From Candidatus Woykebacteria bacterium RBG_13_40_15 (GTDB lineage Bacteria > Patescibacteria > Microgenomatia > Woykebacterales > RBG-16-39-9b), in NCBI GenBank assembly GCA_001816655.1, contig MHCP01000028.1, positions 1 through 64,000 on the forward strand: 64,000 nt of DNA, read 5' to 3'. The position numbers were made by a program, and so were the translations under genes. Every line of letters begins with the position of its first letter. Within the stretch, counting starts at the first letter, position 1. A model generated the notes under the pieces. It saw nothing but the letters and a program-made list of their open reading frames with translations. It was not told where the DNA came from and searched no databases. Below are positions 7,698 to 16,234 of the stretch, in pieces.

Positions 7698-9356
7698 TCA
7701 CTCCACAGATACGATGTAAGGGTATAGCGGCTGTCCGCCATCAACAACTTCGATGCCGAGGGATGGGCGCTCCTCCTTGATCACCGCTGCCAGCGCCTGC
7801 ACCTCTCCCTGAGTGTTGCCAACACCGTAGTAGATGGTAACAAGACTGCTTTGCTGAGTTACTACTCCCTCCAAGCCTAAGCAGGAGCAGACGGCGCTGC
7901 TGGAAGAATCTGAGGCGACGACCACTTTACCGTCCAGCAGAGCGATTGGCTGCCCCTTCTCCACCGACAGTCCGTCGATCTTAGCGGATCGAGTTGACAC
8001 TGTCACTTCAATGGTGCGCACCTGAAGGCGCGCATTCCCCATGGCAGTTGCGTTCGCAGGTAGATTCTTCTCCAAATTGAGGGCGAGGAACGCCGCTATT
8101 CCCTGTGGTATCGACTCCGTGGGAACGACTATCACGTTCTTTTTGCTTTGCTGCTTCGCCTGCTCGGCGGTCAGGATAACGTTCCGATTGTTGGGAAACA
8201 CGATGACATCGTCTTGGCGACAGGAGTCTATTGCCGCCAGGATCTGCTGTGTGCTGGGGTTCATCGTCCTTCCACCAGGGACAATCGCAGTCACTCCCAG
8301 GCTGCGGAAGACATTCTCCAACCCATCACCCGAGACTACTACCACCGTACCCAGCGGCACCAGTTTGGGATCTTGCCCCGCCTGCCCCCTGCGGGCGAAT
8401 TCCCTCACCTGGTCTTCCATATCGTCAGCTTTAGACTGTGTAACCTTCCCCAGATTCCTTGCGTAACTGATAGCAGCTTCCGAATCTGGGGTATGTACAT
8501 GCACCCGCAGCATCCCAGCATCGCCTACTACCAGGACGGATTTTCCTAGGGTTTTCATCTTCTTTTGCACGGCGTTCGCATCGAGTCCTTCTCCGATAAT
8601 AAGGAACTCCGTGCAGTAGCCATATTCACTTTCTCCTCTTTCGTGCAGCTTCCCCGTAGCTTCAAACCAGGCTTGGTCGGGAGGGTGGTACTGGATAGCA
8701 AGCGGCACCGAGCCAGCAACATCTCCCAATAGATGGCGCAACGCTCCCTCCAGTATGATATACAGCCCCTGACCTCCAGCATCAACCACCCCCGCATCTC
8801 GTAGGATCGGCAAGAGAGTGGGTGTCTTCGCTACCGCCTCCTTCGCCGCCTCCGCCGCTGAGGCCAGGACGTTAATAACGCTACCTTCAGACCTTTCGGC
8901 GCGGTTGAGAGCGGATTCAGCCGCCGCCCGTATAACGGTAAGGATGGTACCCTCCACCGGGTTTTTTACCGCCCGGTGGGCGCTGCTCGCCGCCTGATCT
9001 AGGGCCGTGGCGAAATCCGAGCCGTCGAATCGGGCCTTACCGGAGAGGCTGTCGGCGAGCCCCCGCAGCGCCTGGGAGAGGATGACCCCCGAGTTGCCGC
9101 GAGCCCCCATCAGCGCTCCCCGCGCCATCGCTTGGGCGACGAAATCGGCGGCGTCACTATCCGTCTGATAAACCTCACTCATCGTGGCCCGCATCGTCAG
9201 GTACATGTTGGTGCCGGTGTCACCGTCGGGGACGGGGAAGACATTGATGGCGTCGATCGCCCCCGCGTTGCGCTCCAGCCAGGCCGTGGCGGCTTCGAAC
9301 ATCTCCCGCAGGTCTTCACCTGAATAGGTTACGACCTTCGTTGCTTTTTTAACCAT
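7698..9356 (-). CDS. DAK2-domain fatty acid kinase, FakA/YloV-like (GC-rich)
   Basis: A 552-residue protein of the FakA/YloV type, the ATP-binding subunit that phosphorylates FakB-bound fatty acids. The N-terminal DAK2 domain shows the nucleotide-binding motif PVPDGDTGTN near residue 44 and ARGNSGVILSQ near residue 86. The C-terminal DegV-like region follows (VPTESIPQGIAAFLA). No fakB is in the window. Its GC-rich third positions, GGAGGAGAG Shine-Dalgarno 4 nt before the ATG and hairpin terminator differ from the resident style, which suggests acquisition. It is the one GC-rich cassette with a clearly assigned enzyme family. Confidence 0.88.
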   Translation of the reverse strand: MVKKATKVVTYSGEDLREMFEAATAWLERNAGAIDAINVFPVPDGDTGTNMYLTMRATMSEVYQTDSDAADFVAQAMARGALMGARGNSGVILSQALRGLADSLSGKARFDGSDFATALDQAASSAHRAVKNPVEGTILTVIRAAAESALNRAERSEGSVINVLASAAEAAKEAVAKTPTLLPILRDAGVVDAGGQGLYIILEGALRHLLGDVAGSVPLAIQYHPPDQAWFEATGKLHERGESEYGYCTEFLIIGEGLDANAVQKKMKTLGKSVLVVGDAGMLRVHVHTPDSEAAISYARNLGKVTQSKADDMEDQVREFARRGQAGQDPKLVPLGTVVVVSGDGLENVFRSLGVTAIVPGGRTMNPSTQQILAAIDSCRQDDVIVFPNNRNVILTAEQAKQQSKKNVIVVPTESIPQGIAAFLALNLEKNLPANATAMGNARLQVRTIEVTVSTRSAKIDGLSVEKGQPIALLDGKVVVASDSSSSAVCSCLGLEGVVTQQSSLVTIYYGVGNTQGEVQALAAVIKEERPSLGIEVVDGGQPLYPYIVSVE

Positions 9357-9409
9357 GATCTCTCCTCCAACACAAGATAAAACCTACCAATTCATTTATA
9401 GGTTTGATT

Positions 9410-9438
9410 TTGATTCGGTTAATTTTATCAGGTATAAT
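9410..9438 (+). promoter_or_regulatory. tRNA-Leu promoter
   Basis: TTGATT at 9410-9415 and TATAAT at 9433-9438 with a 17-bp spacer. The predicted start near 9445 precedes the tRNA-Leu remnant and the intact tRNA. Confidence 0.65.
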
Positions 9439-9451
9439 GGGTAGCTGTAAA

Positions 9452-9523
9452 GCCGGCGTGGCGGAACTGGCAGACCTGCCCGCCGCCGAAGCTTTGGCAG
9501 GCGGGCGCGCGGATCTCAAAATA
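9452..9523 (+). pseudogene. Broken tRNA-Leu (5' half) with a palindromic insertion
   Basis: The sequence begins with a tRNA-Leu 5' acceptor and D-arm (GCCGGCGTGGCGGAACTGG), shared almost base for base with the intact tRNA 77 bp downstream. After CAGAC it is interrupted by a GC-rich palindrome (9475-9507). It then resumes with GCGCGGATCTCAAAA, an anticodon stem and a CAA anticodon loop. It stops there: the 3' anticodon strand, variable arm, T-arm and acceptor are missing. It cannot give a functional tRNA. Confidence 0.75.
9475..9507. repeat. GC-rich palindromic repeat inside the tRNA-Leu remnant
   Basis: GCCCGCC-GCC (left) pairs with GGCAGGCGGGC (right) around a GAAGCTTTGG loop, with one bulged base. 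Related palindromes occur at 31872, 33815, 38039 and 49924. Confidence 0.7.
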
Positions 9524-9528
9524 TTTAT

Positions 9529-9615
9529 GGCGCAGTGGCGGAACTGGCAGACGCGCACGACTCAAAATCGTGTGATAGCAATATCATGTGGGTTCGACTC
9601 CCACCTGCGCCACCA
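9529..9615 (+). tRNA. tRNA-Leu (CAA)
   Basis: A complete class II tRNA. The 7-bp acceptor is GGCGCAG/CTGCGCC. The anticodon stem CACGA/TCGTG closes the loop CTCAAAA (anticodon CAA, reading UUG). A variable arm is present, and the T-arm is GTGGGTTCGACTCCCAC. Discriminator A and the CCA end are encoded (9612-9615). Confidence 0.95.
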
Positions 9616-9684
9616 ATGTTTTAATTGATTCAACTCCGACCGCCAGCAACATTTATTTTAGATTGGAACTTTAATACCTAACTC

Positions 9685-9713
9685 TTGACAAGGGATAATT
9701 TATACATCATAAT
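9685..9713 (+). promoter_or_regulatory. Promoter of the glycosidase-like gene
   Basis: TTGACA at 9685-9690 and CATAAT at 9708-9713 with a 17-bp spacer, giving a leader of under 20 nt to the ATG at 9737. Confidence 0.55.
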
Positions 9714-9736
9714 TTTCTTATAGATTGTGTTTTTTG

Positions 9737-11698
9737 ATGTTAGAAAGCATTAAGAGGATTATTTCGCCTCCATATTCTCCTAAAGATCTGCTCCAGATTT
9801 TTATCACCGTTTGGATAATATTTTTAATACCCCTAACCGTATTAGCAGTCTTTAAATCGAGCGAATTATCAAATAAAGCAAAGGCCGCTTCCCCCATCGC
9901 AATCGGTGTATCTGCTTATACAAACCATATTTCTTCTGAACCAAAAGGCTTAACCTACGTATATAAGTACATCATCCCTGGAGGCACAAATATTGTTCCA
10001 AATTATATAAACACGGCTTATCAATACAATTTCAAACCCGTCCTAATTGTTTATACAAACTACGACACAACTACCCCAGATTGGGCTACATGGGACGCTA
10101 CGATGAATGCAATCAAAGCGGACGGAAGAGAAGTTTGGGTCGTCGTCGAACCGGATTTGATGGGCTACATAAGGAACAATAATGCCTGCGGAACAACTGG
10201 AAAGACTTACACCGACCGTTTCCTCTCTACGAAACCTGCTAATGCTCACCTGGGGTTCTTCATTAGTGGTTGGAACTTGGGAAGCGGAACCGAATCCTGG
10301 GCTTCAACCCCCGCGCAAGACGCTGCTAGCTGGAAAAGCTGTTGGCTAGCTGCTGGTGGAGACAAAATGGAAGATGTTTACTTTGACATTTCTGATCGGG
10401 ACCAGGAATATAAAGGCACTTTTCCCTGGCCGGCTTCAAGAATCACAATGTGGGAAAATTTTGCCAGGGAACTAAAAGGGCAATTTGGTAAAAAGGTTGG
10501 TATCTGGCAAATCCCAATGGGAAATACGACATGCCAAAATGGTAGAAGATCCAATATCGTCGAGACTTGGCTCACCGTAGCAAAATTGAACGAACTCTCC
10601 CCTTATGTCGATAAACTTTTGTTTGGGCCTGGGATTGAAGATTATGACCCAGCAAACACCCAGTCTTGGAATCTACCAAGTCATACAAAATATGACTGCG
10701 GGCTGTTCAATCAAAGAGTAACAGAACTCGCTGGCGATACAAACCCCCCACAAACAGCGCCCGTAGTAAGCAGTGTATCTGCAACCTCTACGACAGATGC
10801 TGCAACAATCACCTGGACAACTGATCAGCCAAGCACCAGCAAAGTAGATTACGGTACAACGGCGAGTTTTGGAAAGAGTTTAAGCAGCGCTTCCCTAGTA
10901 ACATCTCACACAATGTCTCTGACAAATTTAGCTGCCAATACAACTTATTACTACAAAGTTTATTCAACAAACTCATCTGGTCTTACTGGGTCTTCAGGAA
11001 CATTGAGTTTTTCAACCAAAGCCCTTCCAAGCCCAACTGCTCCAGTAGTAAGTAACGTAACGGCAGTACCTACAACAGGATCTGCGGCAATTACTTGGAC
11101 CACTGATCAGCAAAGCACTAGCAAGGTTGACTATGGTACAACAACAAATCTCGGAACAATTTCTAACACTACAACACTTGTCACTTCGCATAGTGTAACG
11201 CTAGCGAATCTTAATTCAAACACAACTTATTATTACAAAGTATCTTCCACAAATGCTTCTGGTTTAACTGGTAGCTCTGGCATTTTAAGTTTTAAAACCG
11301 CTGCGCCTACCACACCAACAACTTATTCATTTGAAGCCGAAACGATGAGTTTGAACAGAAACTACGGTAGAACTTTTTCTGACACTAACGCTAGCGCTGG
11401 AAAAGCCCTTATTATCTGGTCAAACGCTACTGCTTCAAAATCAATTAACACATCAGCAACAAAAATTACTATTAGGGCACGTGGAGATATATGCAGTGGC
11501 TCCCCGCATATGACTGTTAAAGTCGGCAGCACTACAATTTTTTCAACAAATGTCAGTTCAGCAACTTGGGCGGATTATTCAGGAACAGTAAGTATTACAA
11601 GCGGGGCCCGCACATTAAAAGTAATCTTTGATAACGATTATTACCCAGGTTCTTGCGATAGAAATCTTAGAGCAGATAAGATCACCCTCACAAAATAA
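9737..11698 (+). CDS. Secreted glycoside-hydrolase-like protein with two FN3-like domains and a carbohydrate-binding module
   Basis: A 653-residue exported protein. An N-terminal hydrophobic helix (residues ~17-38) serves as signal or anchor. Residues ~55-330 look like a TIM-barrel hydrolase (strand-end acidic residues in VVVEPDLMG and DVYFDISDRD). Two fibronectin-III-like repeats follow, each with TWTTDQ.STSKVDYGTT and NTTYYYKV. The C-terminal domain (EAETMS...DYYPGSCDRNLRAD) matches xylan-binding CBM36/60-like modules. The hydrolase family and substrate are not certain. The frame opens at TTG 9725, but ATG 9737 is preferred. It probably acts on polysaccharide outside the cell. Confidence 0.7.
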   Translation: MLESIKRIISPPYSPKDLLQIFITVWIIFLIPLTVLAVFKSSELSNKAKAASPIAIGVSAYTNHISSEPKGLTYVYKYIIPGGTNIVPNYINTAYQYNFKPVLIVYTNYDTTTPDWATWDATMNAIKADGREVWVVVEPDLMGYIRNNNACGTTGKTYTDRFLSTKPANAHLGFFISGWNLGSGTESWASTPAQDAASWKSCWLAAGGDKMEDVYFDISDRDQEYKGTFPWPASRITMWENFARELKGQFGKKVGIWQIPMGNTTCQNGRRSNIVETWLTVAKLNELSPYVDKLLFGPGIEDYDPANTQSWNLPSHTKYDCGLFNQRVTELAGDTNPPQTAPVVSSVSATSTTDAATITWTTDQPSTSKVDYGTTASFGKSLSSASLVTSHTMSLTNLAANTTYYYKVYSTNSSGLTGSSGTLSFSTKALPSPTAPVVSNVTAVPTTGSAAITWTTDQQSTSKVDYGTTTNLGTISNTTTLVTSHSVTLANLNSNTTYYYKVSSTNASGLTGSSGILSFKTAAPTTPTTYSFEAETMSLNRNYGRTFSDTNASAGKALIIWSNATASKSINTSATKITIRARGDICSGSPHMTVKVGSTTIFSTNVSSATWADYSGTVSITSGARTLKVIFDNDYYPGSCDRNLRADKITLTK

Positions 11699-11699
11699 T

Positions 11700-13043
11700 T
11701 TATCTTACCTTTTCTAACCCGTAGAAGCGGCGGCGTTCACCTTTAAAACGAAGATCCAGTTCTCCAAGCGGACCATTTCGGTGTTTTGCAACAGAAAGTT
11801 TTATATCTTCCACATTATCTGGATCTTCGCGATACAAAAACATTACAACATCAGCATCTTGCTCAATCGCCCCACTTTCCCGAAGGTCTGCAAGTTGTGG
11901 AATCTTTGCTTGCCGGCTTTCTACGGCGCGAGAAAGCTGCGAAATTGCTAAAACAGGAATATTTAGCTCTCGCGCTAGGTTTTTCAAAGCTTGCGAAATT
12001 TCGGAAACTTCTTGCACTCTGTTATCCAAATTTCGGCCCTTTATAAGCTGTAGGTAGTCAACAATTAAAAGTTGCAGGCCTGTCTCCATTTGAAGTCTCC
12101 TAGCCTTCGTTCTCATTTCCATAATTGAGCCGCCCGCTGTATCATCAATGTAAATTGGTGCTTCGGCAAGAAGGGCCATTGCATCGGAAATGGATTCGAA
12201 ATCGTCATCTGTCAGATTCCCAGTGGTTATCTTCCAAGCATCAATATCACTTTGCGAGGCCAGCATCAAATCAACAAGTTGCGCTTTACTCATCTCAAGC
12301 GAAAAAATCCCAACCGGTATTTTTTCCTTGGTAGCTATGTGAGCAGCTATATTCATTGCTAGCGTTGTTTTACCAACAGAAGGTCTCGCGGCCAAAATTA
12401 GTAGGTTTGCTTGTTGCAAACCAGAGAGTTTTTTATCAAGATCACCAAATCCAGTTGGTAACCCCCTTAGCCCCGTTCCTTTTTTATGTAGCTCATCAAG
12501 GCGATCAAAACTTTCAGCCAAAGCTTCGCGAAGTGGTATAAAATTTTGCCTTAGATGCTGTTGGGAGATGCCAAAAAGTGTAGTTTCAGAAAATTCCAAA
12601 AGATCTTTTACCTCGCTATCAGGGTCAAAAGCGTTTTCGGTAATAGCGGCTGCCGCGGAAATAAGAGATCTTTTTGTTGCGGCCTCACGAACCAAAGTTG
12701 CGTAATGTTCGATATGCGCACTAGTTGGAACAGAATTTACTAAGTTAGTTAAATAGCCTGCCCCACCAACCAAATCATATTTATCGGTTTTTTTTAACTC
12801 CTCTGTAAGTGTTACCAGATCGGCAGGAAGTCTTTTTTCATACAAAGAAAGGATCGCGCGGTAAATTTCACTGTGGCGCTCTTGATAAAAATCGTCGGAC
12901 GTTAAAACTTCTGCCACTTTCACAACCGCATCTTTATCAATAAGAAGCGCCCCTAGCACACTTTCCTCCGCATCTACACTTTGCGGTGGAACCTTACCCA
13001 CTTTAGAATCCACTGTTTCTTTTTTTATTTTAGTTTCAGCCAT
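11700..13043 (-). CDS. dnaB: Replicative DNA helicase
   Basis: DnaB is the hexameric 5'-3' replication fork helicase. The 447-residue protein has the N-terminal primase-interacting domain (PPQSVDAEESVLGALL) and a RecA-like C-terminal domain. The latter carries Walker A ARPSVGKTT, Walker B LLIVDYLQLI and the QLSRAVESR motif. No intein is present. Its ATG directly follows the stop codon of the upstream MBL gene (zero-base spacing), indicating translational coupling. Confidence 0.95.
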   Translation of the reverse strand: MAETKIKKETVDSKVGKVPPQSVDAEESVLGALLIDKDAVVKVAEVLTSDDFYQERHSEIYRAILSLYEKRLPADLVTLTEELKKTDKYDLVGGAGYLTNLVNSVPTSAHIEHYATLVREAATKRSLISAAAAITENAFDPDSEVKDLLEFSETTLFGISQQHLRQNFIPLREALAESFDRLDELHKKGTGLRGLPTGFGDLDKKLSGLQQANLLILAARPSVGKTTLAMNIAAHIATKEKIPVGIFSLEMSKAQLVDLMLASQSDIDAWKITTGNLTDDDFESISDAMALLAEAPIYIDDTAGGSIMEMRTKARRLQMETGLQLLIVDYLQLIKGRNLDNRVQEVSEISQALKNLARELNIPVLAISQLSRAVESRQAKIPQLADLRESGAIEQDADVVMFLYREDPDNVEDIKLSVAKHRNGPLGELDLRFKGERRRFYGLEKVR

Positions 13044-13685
13044 TTAGTTTTTTCTTTCAAGCAAAATAACTTCTGTTTCTTCCGGTAATTTGTCCTTTGT
13101 AATAACTACTTTCTGTTGCGGAGCCAAATTCTCTTTCCCCATTTCCTCTAGGAATTTTCCTGCCTCTTCTAATTTGGTTTTTAGCGCTGGGTTAAAATAA
13201 TGCATCGGAATAACTATCTTTGGTTCCAGCGAAGCGGTAATCTTTGCCGCCTCTGCTGGATCAATAGTAAACGTACCGCCAACAGGAATTAATAGTATGT
13301 CCACCTGACCGATTTCCTCAAGTTGAGCACTAGTAAAAGAGGCCTGTCCCAAATCCCCCAGGTGGCAAATATAAAGATCATCTATTCTAATATTAAAGAT
13401 TGTGTTCTTTCCTCTCTCTTTTCCTTCCTTACCGTCGTGGAATGACGCTACTCCAACCAATTTTACATCTTTTATTTCATATTCCCCAGGACCTGAAATA
13501 ACAAAGGGGTTTCCACCAACAAGATCCACAGCGTTGTGATCGTGATGATGGTGACTAACTGTAACAATATCAGCCTCTACTTTTGGAAATTTCAGCCCTG
13601 TGCTAGGACCAAAAGGGTCTGTTATGACACTTGCTCCCCTACCCTTTAGTTTAAATGATGAATGCCCCAAGTAAGCTATTTCCAT
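13044..13685 (-). CDS. MBL-fold metal-dependent hydrolase
   Basis: A 213-residue metallo-beta-lactamase-fold protein similar to the UPF0173/UlaG-like group. The metal site is SHHHHDHNA near residue 45, with further ligands in CHLGDLG and the late PMHYF. The substrate is unknown. It is cotranscribed with dnaB, an association that need not be functional. Confidence 0.82.
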   Translation of the reverse strand: MEIAYLGHSSFKLKGRGASVITDPFGPSTGLKFPKVEADIVTVSHHHHDHNAVDLVGGNPFVISGPGEYEIKDVKLVGVASFHDGKEGKERGKNTIFNIRIDDLYICHLGDLGQASFTSAQLEEIGQVDILLIPVGGTFTIDPAEAAKITASLEPKIVIPMHYFNPALKTKLEEAGKFLEEMGKENLAPQQKVVITKDKLPEETEVILLERKN

Positions 13686-13773
13686 AATGCGTACTTATAA
13701 TTAATTTTTAAAGTTTCCATTCTTAATTCGTAGAAAGATACTATCATAGAAAAAATTTTCTGACAAGAAACCC

Positions 13774-13802
13774 TTGATAAGAACCTTTGTGTGTAGTAAT
13801 AT
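13774..13802 (+). promoter_or_regulatory. Promoter of the 13814 gene
   Basis: TTGATA at 13774-13779 and TAATAT at 13797-13802 with a 17-bp spacer, 11 nt before the ATG. Confidence 0.55.
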
Positions 13803-13813
13803 AAAGAAGTTGT

Positions 13814-14896
13814 ATGGATGCCCAAAAAACCACAAGAACTTCCCCCCTTCTACCAATTATCGCTGGAATAGTAATAGGGATTTTAATCGCTAGCGCTTTT
13901 TCCTTTGTTTATTCAGGACTAAAAAACCGCAAGGCAGAAGTTAGTAATGAAACTCAAGGCCTTCTTCTCTCTGTTACAAATCCAAGTAATAATGACGTTG
14001 TCTATGACCAAAATCTATCAATACACGGGACGAGTGGGAAAGATGCAGTCATAGTCGTAACAGGTGGAAAGGAAGACACTATTAAAGAGACATCTCAAGG
14101 AAAATTTTCAATAAAAACATCCTTAAATGAAGGTGAAAATTTGCTAAACATCTATGCTTTTGAAACAACCACTGGAGAAAGTGTGCAGCTGCCTATAAGT
14201 ATCTTGTACCTACCCCAAAAATTAGCTGATCCAAATGTTTCCTTAGATTCTTCCAGCGGGGATATTACCGACAAAACTAAAGAAAAGTTGCAAGCTGTAA
14301 AAGAAAAAATGGCTTCCGAATCAGCAAAAACAAGTACAATTTCTTATAAAAATTCTCATGTTTTCGGAAAAGTTATTTCGAAAAGTAACACAACCTTCGA
14401 GCTAGATACAAGCGGTAGTATTAAGACGGTATTCACCGATGATCTAACCAAATTCCTCTCATTGGATAAAAATGGCTTTAAAAGCATATTCGTAGAAAAC
14501 GTAGCAGTTGGAGATCAAGTTTCCGTTGTGGGTCTCTCGGCGGATAACACGGTCGGTTTAGCAAAGTTTATTATTAAACTAAATAAGGATCTTCCCCAAA
14601 GAATCGCTGCGATAGGAAAAGTAAAAACAGTGTCCGGCGTTCTTACACTAAGCTATCTAAACCAGACTTCCCAAACGATTTCTGTAAAAGCGACTTTGAG
14701 CACCGCTATTTCAACAAAGGACGGAACAGGGGTAATTTTGGCTGAAATAAAAATAGATGATATTGTTATTGTAACTGGAACGCCTGATAAAGATAATGTT
14801 TTGACAGCCTCAAAAATCCTTTTAATTCCCGGTAAACCACTAGAAACCAAACCAGAAACAAGCACGAATTCAGCTACATCATCTACAACTCCTTAA
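13814..14896 (+). CDS. Membrane-anchored surface protein with an Ig-like domain
   Basis: A 360-residue protein of unknown function. A single transmembrane helix (residues ~14-36) is followed by a bacterial Ig-like/glucodextranase-B-like domain (residues ~50-135; SVTNPSNNDVVYDQNLSIHG...). A Lys-rich linker and a beta-rich C-terminal region resembling repeated OB-like strands follow. The end is Ser/Thr-rich. The topology suggests an extracellular anchored protein. It is expressed divergently from the MBL-dnaB pair. Confidence 0.65.
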   Translation: MDAQKTTRTSPLLPIIAGIVIGILIASAFSFVYSGLKNRKAEVSNETQGLLLSVTNPSNNDVVYDQNLSIHGTSGKDAVIVVTGGKEDTIKETSQGKFSIKTSLNEGENLLNIYAFETTTGESVQLPISILYLPQKLADPNVSLDSSSGDITDKTKEKLQAVKEKMASESAKTSTISYKNSHVFGKVISKSNTTFELDTSGSIKTVFTDDLTKFLSLDKNGFKSIFVENVAVGDQVSVVGLSADNTVGLAKFIIKLNKDLPQRIAAIGKVKTVSGVLTLSYLNQTSQTISVKATLSTAISTKDGTGVILAEIKIDDIVIVTGTPDKDNVLTASKILLIPGKPLETKPETSTNSATSSTTP

Positions 14897-14979
14897 ACGA
14901 GAAAGTCCAATGTAAACAACTAAGTGGCTATTTTATAAGCGTATTTCTTTTTCAAAAAAGTTTGTGCTAAAATTACCTG

Positions 14980-16188
14980 ATGACAAAATCAAGTTTGCAG
15001 ACACCAAAGGGTTTTCGAGACTTCTTGCCGGAGCAAAGCAGCCGCCGGAGATTTGTCGTGGAAAAAATTCGAGGTATCCTAGAAAACTTCGGTTTTGAAC
15101 CACTCGAGACTCCAACTCTTGAATACGCTGAACTTCTCAAGGGAAAGTATGGGGAGGAAGAAAAATTGATTTTTGAATTTACTGACCGAGGAGGGCGCGA
15201 TGTCGCTCTCCCCTACGACCGAACTGTTCCCCTAGCAAGAGTCCTAGCAACCAACCAAAATCTTAGCAAACCTTTCAAAAGGTACCAAATTCAAGCCTCG
15301 TATCGTGCGGACAATCCGCAAAAAGGTAGGTTTCGGGAATTTACCCAAATAGATTTTGACATACTGGGATCTAATTCCCTTGTAGCGGATGCTGAAGTAA
15401 TTGTAGCTTCCCTGGCTGCTACCAAAGAGGTTGGATTTGAGAAATATATCTTAAGAGTAAACGATCGAAAAAATTTCCAAGGGCTACCAATAGAAGCCAT
15501 AAGAGCAATTGACAAATTAGCGAAAGTGGGAGAGTACGGTGTGATAGACCAGTTGAAGCGGGTTGGCTATGATACCAAAGAAGCAAAGGCTTTGCTAAAA
15601 AGGGTAAAGAATTCCTCTCCAACAAAACAAGTAAAAGACCTCTTTAAACTACTAGAAAATTACAAAGTAGAAACCGATAAATACGCTTTCGATCCTACAC
15701 TTGCCCGTGGATTGGATTACTATACTGGCATCGTTTACGAAATAGAGGTCGAGGGATACCCTGCTGGCTCTGTCGGCGGGGGCGGCCGATATGATGATTT
15801 AATTGGTAGATTCGCTAACGGGAAAACACCCGCAGTCGGTTTTGCTTTTGGGCTGGATAGACTTATTGAGGCAGCGGAAGAATTAAATCTACTAGATCCC
15901 TACAAGGTGTCAAGTCGAGTTTTGGTTACGGTATTCAATGAAAAACTTCTCAAGGAATCGCTTTCCTTGGTTTCTTTACTACGAAAGCAAGGTGTCCCCG
16001 CTGAAATAAGCCTTGATCCAAACGACAAGCTTGAAAAACAACTAAAATACGCTGACAACAAGGGTATCCCCTACGTTGCCATTTTAGGACCAGAAGAAGT
16101 TAAAACAAAAACGCTAACTTTAAAAGATCTCGCAAGTGGCGAGCAAAAAAACTTGAAAATTGGCGAAGTAATCCGCGAAATAAAGTAG
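14980..16188 (+). CDS. hisS: Histidyl-tRNA synthetase
   Basis: A class II synthetase of 402 residues charging tRNA-His. Motif 1 is GFRDFLPEQ, motif 2 lies in the YRADNPQKGRFREFTQ region, and the HisA signature LARGLDYYTG is intact. The HGTP-type anticodon-binding domain fills the last ~90 residues. A TAAAAT box at 14968-14973 ends 6 nt before the ATG, so the mRNA would be leaderless. Confidence 0.95.
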   Translation: MTKSSLQTPKGFRDFLPEQSSRRRFVVEKIRGILENFGFEPLETPTLEYAELLKGKYGEEEKLIFEFTDRGGRDVALPYDRTVPLARVLATNQNLSKPFKRYQIQASYRADNPQKGRFREFTQIDFDILGSNSLVADAEVIVASLAATKEVGFEKYILRVNDRKNFQGLPIEAIRAIDKLAKVGEYGVIDQLKRVGYDTKEAKALLKRVKNSSPTKQVKDLFKLLENYKVETDKYAFDPTLARGLDYYTGIVYEIEVEGYPAGSVGGGGRYDDLIGRFANGKTPAVGFAFGLDRLIEAAEELNLLDPYKVSSRVLVTVFNEKLLKESLSLVSLLRKQGVPAEISLDPNDKLEKQLKYADNKGIPYVAILGPEEVKTKTLTLKDLASGEQKNLKIGEVIREIK

Positions 16189-16195
16189 TTTTAGG

Positions 16196-16224
16196 TTGAC
16201 TAGACACACCCTCCCTTCTATAAT
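16196..16224 (+). promoter_or_regulatory. Promoter of the 882-aa protein gene
   Basis: TTGACT at 16196-16201 and TATAAT at 16219-16224 with a 17-bp spacer, 10 nt before the ATG at 16235. Confidence 0.65.
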
Positions 16225-16234
16225 TAAATAAGAT

